A stretch of DNA of 6,001 bases from Mycobacterium sp. (GCA_018500005.2 JAHBAP020000592.1:1-6001), one strand, 5' to 3'. Counted from the stretch's first letter, positions 1 to 6,001 are shown. The notes: generated by a model not told the origin, from the sequence alone. Translations and numbers: made by a program.

Positions 1-19
1 AGATGTGTATAAGAGACAG
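1..19. other. Nextera/Tn5 mosaic-end sequencing adapter (non-genomic)
   Basis: The first 19 bases, AGATGTGTATAAGAGACAG, are exactly the synthetic 19-bp Tn5 mosaic end used in Nextera tagmentation libraries. Native Tn5 outer and inner ends differ from this hybrid, so a natural transposon end is very unlikely. The frame of the adjacent gene B stays open through the adapter and would add seven spurious C-terminal residues (VCLLYTS). Genuine sequence begins at about position 20. Confidence 0.97.
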
Positions 20-1830
20 ACGAGTGCCTGTGCCGGCACCGCGTACGGGAACTGCCGGCGCAGCGTGTCGGTGACGCCGACGGTGAGTTGCGGGTCGGTG
101 CCGATCGGCCCGAGTTGCACCAGGAATCCGCTGGAGAGGTTGCCCGGCAGTTGGAACAGCGGGTTGGCCAGCGGGGTGTCCTGTCCGGTGACCGCCATGG
201 TCGCGAAGGAGGCCCCGAAGTCGCCGAAGAAGCGGTCCTCCACCGGCGGGACGGCGGGGTTGCTGAAGTCAAACACCGTGCCGTTGGTCGCATTTCCACC
301 GGCGAGGACTGCCGTGATGCCGACGGGTCGCACGGTCGACACGGTCCGCGATCCGGTGCCGATGGTGATCGGGGTGTTGGACAGGACGCCGTCGTAGTAG
401 TTGCCGGATGAGTAGACCTCGGAGATGCCGGTGGTGGTGAGGGGCACGTTCTGCCAGTACTGCTGGTTGTATCCGGCGAAGAAGGCGACACCGCCGGTGT
501 CGAACTCGTACATCTGCGCGGGATTGTCACCGATTGCCACGTCGATGCCGTACTTGACCTGAGGTTGCCCGTTGGCGTTATACGTCGGCAGATAGTGCAA
601 CGGAACGGTTTTCGAATCGACGCCCTGCTCGATGTCGATGGGGGCGATGCCGCGGGTGAGCAGGCCGGCCAACGGGTTCTGCCCGCCGACCGCCGCCCCG
701 AAGGTGGTGGCACCCAACGCCGTCACCGTCAACGACTGCCCACCAACCGTGGCCGCGTCCACCGTCCCGGTCAACGTCACATACCCACTGCCACCGTCGA
801 TCTCCACATCATCGGCCAACACCACCGCCGCATCCAGGATCACACCGGTCTGCCCACGCACCGCCTCACGCACCACCAACGGCCCACCCGAAACCCGCGC
901 CTGCACCTGACCGGTGAACGCCGCACCCGCACCGAACCGCAACGAATCGATCTGCGAACTCGCCAAATACCCGTCGACGACACCAGACTCGACCACCACC
1001 CCCGCACACCCGGCGTTACCCGCAGAGTTCGCCACCAACAAGCTCAACTGAACGCTGTTGTCGAAACTCTGCGCACGACGAAACGACGGAAGCCCAGAGA
1101 CCTCCAACACCGTCCCGACCTCCCGCAGATAAGCCACGCTGCCGGTATTCACCGAGATCGCCAGCGAATTACCCACCTGCGTCGCCGTCACCCCCAACGG
1201 ACTCAGAAAAAGACTGCGCCGCAGCAAAACCAGCGCACCCTCCACCAGACCGGACAACGGCCCACCCGGCAACGTCGCAACCCAATCAAACGCCGCATTG
1301 AACACATGATTGACCACCACATTGATCGCCTGACCCACCGACGGCGCCCCAACCCCCCAACACGCCGCACACGACGTGACGGACGCTCTGGGTACGGCCG
1401 CCGACGACGCGGCGTGGGCAACCGAGGACACCGCGGGCTGGGCCGACGCGGCGGCCGAAGACACCGGAGCACCCGAATCGATGGCCGCGAAAGAGTTGGA
1501 CGGCACTGCGGCCGACCTGCGCGGTCCGGCTTGTGCTGCCGCGGCGGCCGGCTTGGGCGACCGATTTCGGGTCGATGCCGCCGGCGCGACGGTGGCGTTT
1601 GCGCTCTCAGCGGCGGCGGTCCGGCGGTTGCCGCGTACGGGCTTGCCGGCGCGCCTGTCTCCGGCGCGGCCGGACGCGGCCGGGGAAACCCCTTTCCCTG
1701 CGGTCGCGGCGGGTCCGGGGGCATCGGCGTCCGGGGAGTCGGCATTCGCCACCGCCTGCGGGCCGGCCAACGACAACCCGAGCGCGAAGGCGGCCGCTCC
1801 GATCCGGAATCCGACATTCGGTTCTGACAT
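20..1830 (-). CDS. Secreted PecA-like pepsin-type aspartic protease, gene B (3' end missing)
   Basis: Not a gene I can name. The minus-strand frame is open from ATG at 1830-1828 to the left edge, giving 603 genuine residues before the adapter. The start is chosen because GGAGG lies 6 nt upstream. Domains in order: Sec-type signal peptide (1-30); low-complexity Ala/Pro/Ser/Arg linker (31-150); conserved N-terminal block (about 154-318); one haemagglutinin-like beta repeat (about 319-394); first lobe of a pepsin-like domain (about 395-603). The first catalytic motif is D444-T-G-G, preceded by the strands KYGIDVAIGDN, and Y473 in VYSSGNYYD is a candidate flap tyrosine. The second catalytic Asp would lie beyond the cut and cannot be judged. 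The protease lobe closely matches module 1 of gene A, including 23 identical consecutive residues (558-580). Known family: mycobacterial PecA (PE_PGRS35-type) proteases that process surface PE proteins. Inferred: an exported endopeptidase, co-transcribed with gene A. Protease fold is likely; substrate unknown. Confidence 0.93.
119..141. repeat. Direct DNA repeat, copy in gene B (partner 5473-5495)
   Basis: A 23-nt stretch is identical to 5473-5495 in the same orientation. It encodes part of the conserved PGNLSSGFLVQL segment of both protease modules. It is the longest exact DNA match I found between the two paralogues and reflects gene duplication rather than a mobile element. Confidence 0.9.
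536..555. repeat. Second direct DNA repeat, gene B copy (partner 5887-5906)
   Basis: A 20-nt identical stretch encodes the KYGIDVA strand just before the first catalytic Asp in both genes. It marks the other end of the alignable paralogous region. Confidence 0.88.
649..876 (-). repeat. Filamentous-haemagglutinin-like beta repeat in gene B
   Basis: Residues about 319-394 follow the pattern 'V.L.....I.GGSG.VTLTGTVDA...G.SLTV.A.G.TTFG.AVGG.NPL.GL.T'. This matches the two repeats in gene A (for example VTFSGTVDGAHALDV...F.RGVGQLNPLTGLTT). Such repeats form beta-solenoid stems in adhesins. Here the repeat precedes the protease, whereas in gene A the visible copies follow it. It overlaps the 3' part of the codon-shifted block. 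Confidence 0.65.
695..1371 (-). other. N-terminal conserved block of gene B with distinct codon usage
   Basis: Residues about 154-379 begin at C154-A-A-C157 and include a hydrophobic helical stretch (about 168-210) with the LPGGP..GLVEGALVLLRR motif, then beta-rich sequence. Codon choice differs from both flanks. By hand count, 15 of 24 Leu codons are TTG and none is CTC, against 2 TTG and 7 CTC of 17 in residues 380-603. The plus strand is correspondingly C-rich: 60 C to 20 G in 781-900. The block may be a cassette shared among paralogues. Function unknown. Confidence 0.7.
1381..1740 (-). other. Disordered Ala/Pro/Ser/Arg-rich linker of gene B
   Basis: Residues 31-150 are dominated by Ala, Pro, Ser, Gly and Arg, with no hydrophobic pattern suggesting a fold. 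This is typical of the spacer that follows the signal peptide in many large exported mycobacterial proteins and may span the cell wall. Its codon use is ordinary high-GC, unlike the block that follows. Confidence 0.7.
1741..1830 (-). other. Signal peptide of gene B
   Basis: Residues 1-30 have a short n-region with a single Arg (R9), a hydrophobic core (about I10 to A22) and an AxA-type site: A26-V-A28 or A28-N-A30. Mature protein would start near N29 or D31. There is no twin arginine and no lipobox cysteine, so this looks like a Sec/SPI signal. There is also no PE or PPE domain, unlike PecA. Confidence 0.8.
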
Positions 1831-1836
1831 GGTGGT

Positions 1837-1841
1837 CCTCC
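1837..1841 (-). promoter_or_regulatory. Ribosome binding site of gene B
   Basis: GGAGG on the minus strand lies 6 nt before the ATG at 1830 and 3 nt after the gene A stop codon. It fixes the gene B start and, with the 14-nt intergenic gap and no terminator, supports co-transcription and translational coupling. Confidence 0.9.
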
Positions 1842-1844
1842 GGA

Positions 1845-4800
1845 TCAGCTGATGACGGCGGGCGTCGAGAATGGCGAGGTGTTGCGCGTTGTCGGTGTCG
1901 CCGTCATGGTGATGACGTCACCGGGTGCGGCGGGACCGGCCGGCACGCTCTGCAGGAACGACCCGGCGGACTCCACGGGGAACTCGCCGAGGTAGTACCG
2001 GCCACCGGTCCCACCGCTTTGCCCGGCAGGCGAAGCGAAGACCTGCACCGTGAAGCCGCCGGAGTAGCCGGGCTCGGGTACCAGGTCGCCGGTGACGACG
2101 ACGGTGTCGTCGACCTTCCGGGCACTGACGGCCTGCGGGGCGGCCTGGCCGTCATTGGCCCCGCCAGTGAGAACGATTCCAGCGCCGTTGTTCGAGTAGA
2201 TCGCGTTGTCCAGGATCGCGTTCCGGTTGGAAGCCGGCCCGTTCACCAGAACCCCGGCGCCCTCGTTGCCGCTGATGGTGTTATCCCTGATCTCGACATT
2301 GGTGACCCCGGTCGGCGCGGTCGGGTTCGGGTAGTAGTCGACGGTGAGCTGTCCGCCCGCGGACTCGAAGGCGGCCTGGGCGTCCGTCGAGGTGCCGACA
2401 GCGAGTCCGAGATAGCCTCCGGCAGCGTCGAAGAGGTAGTTCAGGCCGGCGAAGGCGTTGCGCCCGGTGTTGAAGAACTGCTGGCTCAACGGCGGCGCGT
2501 TTTCGGTGAAGCCGCCGCCGAGTGGGTTGAACACACTGATGGCCGAGGGGTTCATGAGATTCTTCCGGCCGTCCGCGGGCGTGACGTCGTAGCGAACTGC
2601 GCCAGTGGAATTGAGCAGATTCACCGTAAGCGTGCCGTCTGCCGGGAGTCCGCCCGGCAGGTTGGGCAGCGTCAGGATGCCCCCGTCGTAGCCCATGTCG
2701 AGCACCACCTGCCCGGACCCATAGGTGGTGTTCTTGATGGCCAGTGTGCCGGTACCCGGCTGCCAGTCCGGCGCGGTCTGCTGTCCCTGTGTCAGTCCGG
2801 TCGGCGAAAGGTTGGTGTAGGCGAACGGCGGGATGCTGGCGTCCAGGCCAAGTGTCACACCGTCAGCCCCCATCACGTAACCGGGGCGCATCCGGCCATC
2901 CCTCATTTCAGTGAGATTGAGGAAGGCGTTGTAGCCCTGGTTGATCCCGTCTGTCGTCGGCGCGGTGCCCTGACCGGAACGGTCGAACCCGACACCGAAG
3001 TTGGCGACCGGGGCCAGCTTGGACGGCGACGTGCAGCTCGGATCGGTGCAGGCGTTGGCCCCGTCGAAGGTGGCCCAGAAGCCGCCTGGGATCGTCACGG
3101 TGCCTTTCCCTGGGCTGCCCGGCGGGTTGGCCACGATCGGCGCCTGCAGGGTCTGGACCCCGTTGGTGATGGTGATGGTCCCCTCCGACACCGTTGTGCC
3201 GAATGTCGTGACCGCCGAGGACTGTCCGGGTGCCGGCGTGTTGGAGGCACCGACGGCTTGTACGACCAGAACCGGGATATTCGCCGTCGCCTTCGTTCCT
3301 GCCTGGGTGCCCGCCGAGTCGACGTACGCCGAGTCCCTGAAGGTGATGTCGGTGTCGACCCAACGACCGAAGTACAGCCGGTTCGAACTGTTGAGATAGA
3401 TGTGCCCGTAGCGGGGTTCCTCGCCCGGCGGCGGCAGGATGTCAGGATCGAGCTGGTACTGGTCGAAGTAGAGACCACGGGACCCGGTGTCGAGGTTGAC
3501 CAGGACGGTTTTGGAGCCGATCTCCATGGCGATCTGCGGGTCCGCCGGCAGCGTGGGCCCGTAGAAGTCGGGATTGTTGGCGTAGGACAGGACGTAGTGA
3601 CCGTCACCGGCGTAACCGTCGATCGGATTGCCGGTGGTCGCACCCTGGCCGATCCCGGCTCCCAGGGCGATGCCGTCGGACTTGTTGCCGGCGACGACGT
3701 TGCCGGAGATGACGGTGTCGGCGAAGTCGCCGTCGGCGAGCTCAATACCGTGAAGTCCGTTGCCGGTCAACTGGTTTCGGTCGATTTCCACACCCGTCAC
3801 CCCGCCGGGGGCGAAGATTCCGCTGCGGAAGTTGTGCTGGATGGTGTTGCCGGAAATCGACATCTCGTCGTAGCCGCCGGGAGCCAGCACGATGCCGTGC
3901 ACATTTGGCCCGTCGCTGACGTAGTTCCACGGGTTCGCCTGGCCCGGCTTGCCGATGGTGTTCTCGGTGATCTGCAACTTCGACACCGGCGCGAGAGTTT
4001 CGATGCCGGATGCGCCGTTGCCGTAGATGTTGTTGGAATCGATGACGGTGCCGCCGAGATCGGTGCCGACGGCGAACTGGATGCCGTCGTAGACGTTGTC
4101 GGAGATGTCGAAGTTGCTGATGGTCGACTTCGTCGAGCGTCCGGCGAACACGATGCCGCTGGCGGCGAAGTCCGTTACGGTACCGCCGCCGGTGAGGGTC
4201 ACCCTGACGTTGTCGCCGATGAGGATTCCGGTCGAGCCGGCGTTGGCCAGGCTGCCGTTCAGATTGACACGCCGACCCGCGGTGACCGTCGACTGCGACG
4301 CGTTCGGGGTCCCGTTCGCCAGGATCAGGCCGCCGAGCGGATTCGTATCGCCCACGGGCCCTTCAAGATTGGTCTGACCGCCGTTGGTCGTCAGCCCGAG
4401 GGTGAATCCGACCTGCGGCCACTCAGCGTCGATGGTGCTGTCGAAGGTGATGTTGCCGGTGTTCGGCTGGGCGCCGCTGGCCTGGACGGTGACCGGGCCG
4501 GCCAGTTCGGCCGCCCCTACGACGCTGACGTTGCCGCCCACCGCGTTGTAGAGCCCGTTGAGGGTGAGGTCGTCCCCGTAGGTCTGGCTGCCCGCGGTGG
4601 TCACCCCTGCGGTGAGGGTGGCCCCGCCGCCGTCGGTTGTCAGACCGGTGAGCGGATTGAGTTGACCGACGCCCCGGACGAACCTCGACGTCCCCGGCGA
4701 CCGGACATCGAGGGCGTGCGCACCATCGACGGTGCCGGAGAAGGTGACGTCACCCCCGGCCTGCACGGTGGTGTCGGCCGCGAGTTCGGTGACCCCGCCG

Positions 4801-6001
4801 ACGGAGAAGTTCCCGTTCAGGGAGGTGTAACTGCCGCCGGCGAGTTGGACGTTCTGCTCATAGGTCTGGTCACCGGTGGTGCTGACCGCCTGCAGGCTCA
4901 GCGTCGACTGGCCGCCGTTGGGCCGCAACCAGATGATCTGGTTTTGCACGTCGAACATCGCGTCATAGCCGTTGTAGAGGTTGAGGCCGGTGTTGACGTT
5001 CTGGGTGTTCGTAGCCGCCCCGCTGATGTCGTCGTAGCCGACCTGGTTCACCGAGCCGTTGTTGCCGGCGACGAAGCTCCACGTCAGCGGCGGCCGCCCC
5101 TGGGTCGTCGGGAAGGTGGCCACGAACGTCGCTCCGGGCTTCAACCCGCCGTCGCTTTCCAGCGGGAAGGGCTGCGGTGCCCCGGGAAGCCGGACGCTGG
5201 TCGACGGCGCCCCGCTGTCGATGAGCGATGGCAGGCACTGCGCGGCGCACTGGGGAAAGGTCTGGGTACCCAGGACCTGCGGCTGGCCGCCGGTCTCCTG
5301 GACCGAGTATTGGGCGGCGAAGCCGAACTGGGTCAGAACCTGATAACCCGAAACCGGGTAGGTGCCCGCACCGGGAAGTGGGCTGACCGGAATGGCGTAG
5401 GGGAACTGGGCGCGCAGCGCGTCGGTGATCCCCACGGTCAGCGTCGGGTCGGTTCCGATCGGCCCGAGCTGTACCAGGAATCCGCTGGAGAGGTTTCCGG
5501 GCAACTGGAACAGCACGCTGGTGATGCTGGCGTCGCCGCTGACGCTGGGCTGAAGGCCGAAGGCCGCCCCGAAGTCGCCGGCGAAACGGCCGTCGACCGG
5601 GGGCGCATACGGGTTGGTGAAGTCGAAAACCTGATTGCCCTTGCCGCCGGAGAGGATGGCGCCGATCTGGACCGGCTGGCCGGTCGTCACCGTCGGTCCG
5701 CCGGACGGTCCGATGGTGACCGGGGCTTCGGTGATCACCGCGTCGTAGTAATTGCCCGAGGTGTAAACCATCTTGATCGGATCGGTTCCCGGCGCAACGC
5801 CTTCCCAGTAGGTCGGGTCGTAGCCGGCGAAGAAGCCGTTGCCGCCGGTGTCGAAGACGAAGGTGCGGGGGTCGTTGTCGCCGATCGCCACGTCGATGCC
5901 GTACTTCACCTGCACCTGTGCGCCGCCGCCGGGTGAGTAGTACTCGGGCATGTAATACAACGGGATCGTCGTGGTGACGCCCTGGGTTTGCGGGATGTCG
6001 A
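1845..6001 (-). CDS. Double PecA-like aspartic protease with beta-helix, gene A (5' end missing)
   Basis: Not a gene I can name. The frame is open from the right edge to TGA at 1847-1845, giving 1384 visible residues (numbered here from Asp at 5999). TTG at 5960 is not a credible start: homology to gene B continues upstream of it (DIPQ aligns with DIEQ), so the true N-terminus lies beyond 6001. Order: pepsin-like module 1 (1-363; D50-T-G-G and D261-S-G); two haemagglutinin-like repeats (about 372-563); beta-helix (about 601-788); pepsin-like module 2 (about 818-1218; D837-T-G-S and D1101-M-G); two more beta-helix turns (1230-1281); Ig-like C-terminal domain (1285-1384). Known relatives: PecA-type mycobacterial proteases; NosD-like beta-helices. 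No LPXTG motif or C-terminal membrane segment is seen. Inferred: a large secreted or surface protein, first in an operon with its paralogue gene B. Enzymatic activity is plausible for module 1 and doubtful for module 2. Confidence 0.93.
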   Translation of the reverse strand, partial: DIPQTQGVTTTIPLYYMPEYYSPGGGAQVQVKYGIDVAIGDNDPRTFVFDTGGNGFFAGYDPTYWEGVAPGTDPIKMVYTSGNYYDAVITEAPVTIGPSGGPTVTTGQPVQIGAILSGGKGNQVFDFTNPYAPPVDGRFAGDFGAAFGLQPSVSGDASITSVLFQLPGNLSSGFLVQLGPIGTDPTLTVGITDALRAQFPYAIPVSPLPGAGTYPVSGYQVLTQFGFAAQYSVQETGGQPQVLGTQTFPQCAAQCLPSLIDSGAPSTSVRLPGAPQPFPLESDGGLKPGATFVATFPTTQGRPPLTWSFVAGNNGSVNQVGYDDISGAATNTQNVNTGLNLYNGYDAMFDVQNQIIWLRPNGGQSTLSLQAVSTTGDQTYEQNVQLAGGSYTSLNGNFSVGGVTELAADTTVQAGGDVTFSGTVDGAHALDVRSPGTSRFVRGVGQLNPLTGLTTDGGGATLTAGVTTAGSQTYGDDLTLNGLYNAVGGNVSVVGAAELAGPVTVQASGAQPNTGNITFDSTIDAEWPQVGFTLGLTTNGGQTNLEGPVGDTNPLGGLILANGTPNASQSTVTAGRRVNLNGSLANAGSTGILIGDNVRVTLTGGGTVTDFAASGIVFAGRSTKSTISNFDISDNVYDGIQFAVGTDLGGTVIDSNNIYGNGASGIETLAPVSKLQITENTIGKPGQANPWNYVSDGPNVHGIVLAPGGYDEMSISGNTIQHNFRSGIFAPGGVTGVEIDRNQLTGNGLHGIELADGDFADTVISGNVVAGNKSDGIALGAGIGQGATTGNPIDGYAGDGHYVLSYANNPDFYGPTLPADPQIAMEIGSKTVLVNLDTGSRGLYFDQYQLDPDILPPPGEEPRYGHIYLNSSNRLYFGRWVDTDITFRDSAYVDSAGTQAGTKATANIPVLVVQAVGASNTPAPGQSSAVTTFGTTVSEGTITITNGVQTLQAPIVANPPGSPGKGTVTIPGGFWATFDGANACTDPSCTSPSKLAPVANFGVGFDRSGQGTAPTTDGINQGYNAFLNLTEMRDGRMRPGYVMGADGVTLGLDASIPPFAYTNLSPTGLTQGQQTAPDWQPGTGTLAIKNTTYGSGQVVLDMGYDGGILTLPNLPGGLPADGTLTVNLLNSTGAVRYDVTPADGRKNLMNPSAISVFNPLGGGFTENAPPLSQQFFNTGRNAFAGLNYLFDAAGGYLGLAVGTSTDAQAAFESAGGQLTVDYYPNPTAPTGVTNVEIRDNTISGNEGAGVLVNGPASNRNAILDNAIYSNNGAGIVLTGGANDGQAAPQAVSARKVDDTVVVTGDLVPEPGYSGGFTVQVFASPAGQSGGTGGRYYLGEFPVESAGSFLQSVPAGPAAPGDVITMTATPTTRNTSPFSTPAVIS
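1848..2147 (-). other. C-terminal Ig-like domain of gene A
   Basis: Residues 1285-1384 follow NDGQAAPQ and contain TVVVTGDLVPEPG, FTVQVFASPAGQ, YYLGEFPV, then ITMTATPTTRNTSPFSTPAV. This is the recognisable closing domain of many secreted bacterial beta-helix proteins (pattern 'GT...TV.FFAS....G..YLG......ITATAT...NTS.FS'). It is probably a beta-sandwich cap. It ends directly at the stop codon with no anchor. Confidence 0.75.
2157..2312 (-). other. Beta-helix, C-terminal turns, gene A
   Basis: Residues 1230-1281 contain two further beta-helix turns (VEIRDNTISGNEGAGVLVNG and ILDNAIYSNNGAGIVLTGG). They are of the same type as the turns before protease module 2 and would continue that solenoid directly if the protease were removed. 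Confidence 0.78.
2346..3548 (-). other. Pepsin-like module 2 of gene A, nested in the beta-helix, with DMG motif
   Basis: Residues about 818-1218. The first motif is NLD837TGSRGL (codon at 3491) after a MEIGSKTVLV strand. A flap-like YFGRWVDTDITF (from Y876) follows, then NFGVGFD (1000-1006), then GYVMGADGVTLGL (1040-1052), a signature I associate with PecA-type domains. The second motif is VVLD1101MGYDGGILTLP (codon at 2699), where Met replaces the usual Thr/Ser. NTGRN...YLFDAAGGYLGL closes the module. C984 and C989 form a second close Cys pair. The spacing between Asp residues (264) is longer than in module 1. The fold is likely retained; activity is uncertain. Confidence 0.82.
3636..4199 (-). 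other. Right-handed beta-helix, N-terminal part, gene A
   Basis: Residues about 601-788 show about six imperfect turns of the NosD/pectate-lyase-like type: repeated 'I..N.I.GNG..GI......' segments such as VIDSNNIYGNGASGIE, SISGNTIQHNFRSGIF, VEIDRNQLTGNGLHGIEL and VISGNVVAGNKSDGIAL. The alternation of I/V, Asn ladders and Gly is typical of parallel beta-helices. No glycosidase or lyase catalytic pattern is recognised, so a scaffold or carbohydrate-binding role is as likely as an enzyme. Confidence 0.8.
4311..4886 (-). repeat. Two filamentous-haemagglutinin-like beta repeats in gene A
   Basis: Residues about 372-463 and 464-563 align as two units: '(S/T)TTGDQTY...V.L...' with VTFSGTVD and LNPLTGLTTDGG, then 'VTTAGSQTY...L.L...' with ITFDSTID and NPLGGLILANG. 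The QTY, G(T/V)VD-like and NPL.GL signatures recur. They probably build a beta-solenoid stalk between protease module 1 and the beta-helix. Confidence 0.7.
5473..5495. repeat. Direct DNA repeat, copy in gene A (partner 119-141)
   Basis: Identical to 119-141. Neighbouring sequence is also highly similar, including the shared 14-nt ccgatcggcccgag at 101-114 and its counterpart near 5455-5468. Confidence 0.9.
5887..5906. repeat. Second direct DNA repeat, gene A copy (partner 536-555)
   Basis: Identical to 536-555 and in the same orientation, about 5.35 kb away. This is the same offset as the first repeat pair, as expected from tandem gene duplication. Confidence 0.88.

Larger units (their letters stand above)
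22..648 (-). other. Pepsin-like protease domain, first lobe, gene B
   Basis: Residues 395-603 hold the first lobe and inter-lobe strand of an aspartic protease. Visible elements are D444-T-G-G (codons at 501-490), the flap-like VYSSGNYYDG at 472-481, GDFGASF (536-542) as a counterpart of the pepsin hydrophobic-Gly strand, and GFLVQLGPIGTDPQLTVGVTD. By analogy with gene A, about 160 further residues, including the second D(T/S)G motif, lie beyond the cut. Confidence 0.85.
4911..5999 (-). other. Pepsin-like aspartic protease module 1 of gene A
   Basis: Residues 1-363 form a two-lobed aspartic protease. The first catalytic motif is FD50TGG (codon at 5852) and the second is LID261SGA (codon at 5219), 211 residues apart, comparable with bilobal pepsins. 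Y79 in VYTSGNYYDAV is a candidate flap tyrosine. GDFGAAFG and FLVQLGPIGTDPTLTVG correspond to the strands between the lobes, and NTGLNLYNGYDAMFDVQNQIIWL is the usual closing segment. Both catalytic motifs are canonical, so this module should be active. C251 and C255 (CAAQC) just before DSG may form a disulfide. Confidence 0.87.

Noticed and set aside
1..19. Natural Tn5/IS50 end or transposon insertion in gene B
   Set aside because: The 19 bases match the artificial mosaic end, not the native inside or outside ends, and sit exactly at the sequence boundary with no transposase or target duplication.
1203..1817. A 204-codon minus-strand frame starting MSDSGSERPP
   Set aside because: It is out of frame with gene B, lacks a Shine-Dalgarno, and is Arg/Pro-rich. 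The overlapping frame from ATG at 1830 has a strong ribosome site, a signal peptide and homology to gene A.
565..1827. A 420-codon plus-strand frame rich in Arg, His, Thr and Pro
   Set aside because: It is the antisense shadow of the codon-shifted part of gene B; its composition simply mirrors the C-rich plus strand there.
1844..1853. Perfect 10-bp palindrome atcagctgat at the gene A stop codon as terminator or operator
   Set aside because: It is short, has no loop or U-tract, and overlaps coding sequence immediately before the gene B ribosome site; chance is the simplest explanation.
1533..5936. A 1467-codon open frame on the plus strand
   Set aside because: It lies wholly antisense to genes A and B. 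Its translation is Arg/Gly/Val/Asp-rich without domains, whereas the minus strand shows clear protease and beta-helix motifs. Long antisense frames are expected in high-GC DNA with strong third-position bias.
1845..6001. PE_PGRS protein
   Set aside because: There is no PE domain in view and no long GGA/GGN glycine repeat array; the relationship is only through the PecA-like protease domain.

Overview
The window is GC-rich DNA coding almost entirely on the minus strand. It looks like an actinobacterium, most likely Mycobacteriaceae: the proteins carry pepsin-like aspartic protease domains resembling the mycobacterial PecA/PE_PGRS35 type. The N-terminal block of one also has a helix-'LPGGP...GAL.LLRR.LF' motif that I associate with large secreted mycobacterial proteins. 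The species cannot be told from this window.

Layout, in transcription order (right to left): (1) positions 6001 to 1845 hold the 3' part of a large gene (gene A), open through the right edge. Its visible 1384 residues read as: pepsin-like protease module 1; two filamentous-haemagglutinin-like beta repeats; a right-handed parallel beta-helix; a second pepsin-like module lying inside the beta-helix; two more beta-helix turns; and a C-terminal Ig-like domain of the kind that often closes bacterial beta-helix proteins. (2) A 14-nt gap holds a strong Shine-Dalgarno sequence. (3) Positions 1830 to 20 hold the 5' part of a paralogous gene (gene B): signal peptide, disordered Ala/Pro/Arg linker, conserved N-terminal block, one haemagglutinin-like repeat and the first lobe of a protease module closely matching module 1 of gene A. 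(4) Positions 1-19 are not genomic. They are exactly the 19-bp Tn5 mosaic end of Nextera sequencing libraries, so gene B is cut by an assembly or trimming artefact.

The two genes look like an operon encoding two secreted, PecA-like aspartic proteases fused to beta-solenoid or adhesin-like scaffolds. Gene B has a Sec-type signal peptide rather than a PE domain, so this branch appears uncoupled from the ESX/PE route used by PecA itself. A plausible but unproven role is surface or cell-wall protein processing. The most unusual points are the protease nested in a beta-helix, the altered second catalytic motif (DMG) of that module, and a sharp codon-usage change confined to the N-terminal block of gene B. 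The plus strand holds only shadow reading frames. I see no RNA genes, CRISPR arrays, insertion sequences or terminators.
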